Positions 5,506 to 5,764 of a DNA stretch of 5,764 bases are shown piece by piece. Made by a program: the position numbers and the translations under genes. Position 1 is the stretch's first letter. The number at the start of each line of letters is the position of its first letter. Location: positions 1 through 5,764 of the forward strand of contig CAZTWC010000246.1 of NCBI GenBank assembly GCA_964617105.1, read 5' to 3'. A model generated the notes under the pieces. That model did no database searches, was not told where the DNA came from, and saw only the letters and a program-made list of their open reading frames with translations. The stretch is from CAZTWC01 sp964617105 [NCBI: uncultured Myxococcia bacterium]. GTDB taxonomy: Bacteria; CAZTWC01.

Positions 5506-5764
5506 ATGACGGCAAACTTCAGAGAACTATTCATCAGCACCATCCAGTGTATTGATGACCCGGGATTAGATGAAATGGTCAGGTTTGTGGCGTCTGATCC
5601 ATTACCCTGCTGGGGTGCTATCTACGAGCGATTTACCTGGCTAAACATTGGCAACCAAGCCCTGAAAAACTTAATTGACCGGTGGATCACAGAGCCCGAT
5701 TGCGCCAGGTTTCTATTGCTGCTGATTAAATTCAAACAAACAGACCCGGAGATGATGGATTTTT
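5506..5764 (+). CDS. Unrecognised protein after the fibre gene, 3' truncated
   Basis: The frame runs open from the ATG at 5506 to the right edge, giving 86 visible residues. An in-frame TGA stands immediately before the ATG, so translation cannot start further upstream; the next in-frame ATG is at 5572. Visible sequence is mostly helical with many aromatic residues (FRELFI, DPLPCWGAIYERFTWLNIG) and a hydrophobic helix FLLLLIKF at 69-76. No signal peptide or catalytic motif is seen. The nearest SD-like bases are only GGTGA at 5498-5502 (three bases away) or AAGGTGA at 5481, so initiation looks weak or reinitiating. The place after a fibre gene is where tail-fibre assembly chaperones often lie, but the sequence does not resemble the Tfa families I know. 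A faint likeness in the 'W-----P-C----LLL' stretch to DUF4274-type proteins is too weak to use. Confidence 0.6.
   Translation, partial: MTANFRELFISTIQCIDDPGLDEMVRFVASDPLPCWGAIYERFTWLNIGNQALKNLIDRWITEPDCARFLLLLIKFKQTDPEMMDF

Overview
The window is a fragment of a contractile-tailed (myovirus-type) phage or prophage. It covers the baseplate and tail-fibre part of the late structural operon. All supported genes lie on the + strand and are tightly packed, and no promoter or terminator is visible, so it looks like the middle of one long transcript. Base composition is moderate, near half GC by eye, and most starts have strong AGGAG/GGAGG-type ribosome binding sites. That fits a Gram-positive-like (Bacillota) host but does not prove it. 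Nothing here distinguishes an intact phage, a prophage or a phage-tail-like particle (tailocin).

Layout from left to right: (1) the C-terminal end of a baseplate spike/assembly protein (gpV-like), cut by the left edge; (2) an 80-aa protein with a helical N-terminal half and a Lys/Asn/Gly-rich tail; (3) a 315-aa largely helical protein with no named family I can assign; (4) a gp25/gpW-family baseplate wedge protein; (5) a gpJ-family baseplate protein; (6) a gpI-like tail protein; (7) a 514-aa tail fibre with coiled coil, His-rich HxH repeats and a C-terminal putative receptor-binding domain; (8) the start of an unrecognised gene, cut by the right edge.

The order V - (two extra genes) - W - J - I - fibre matches the P2 order V-W-J-I-H, apart from the two genes between spike and wedge. 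From family knowledge, V is the membrane-piercing spike under the tube, W/gp25 and J form the wedge that links the hub to the sheath, I sits at the wedge tip, and the fibre attaches there and recognises the host. J, I and the fibre gene are joined by one-base and ATGA overlaps, which suggests translational coupling and matched stoichiometry.

The least explained parts are the two genes between spike and wedge and the truncated last gene. I see no CRISPR array, tRNA, insertion sequence, defence gene or toxin. All intergenic gaps are under 60 bases.
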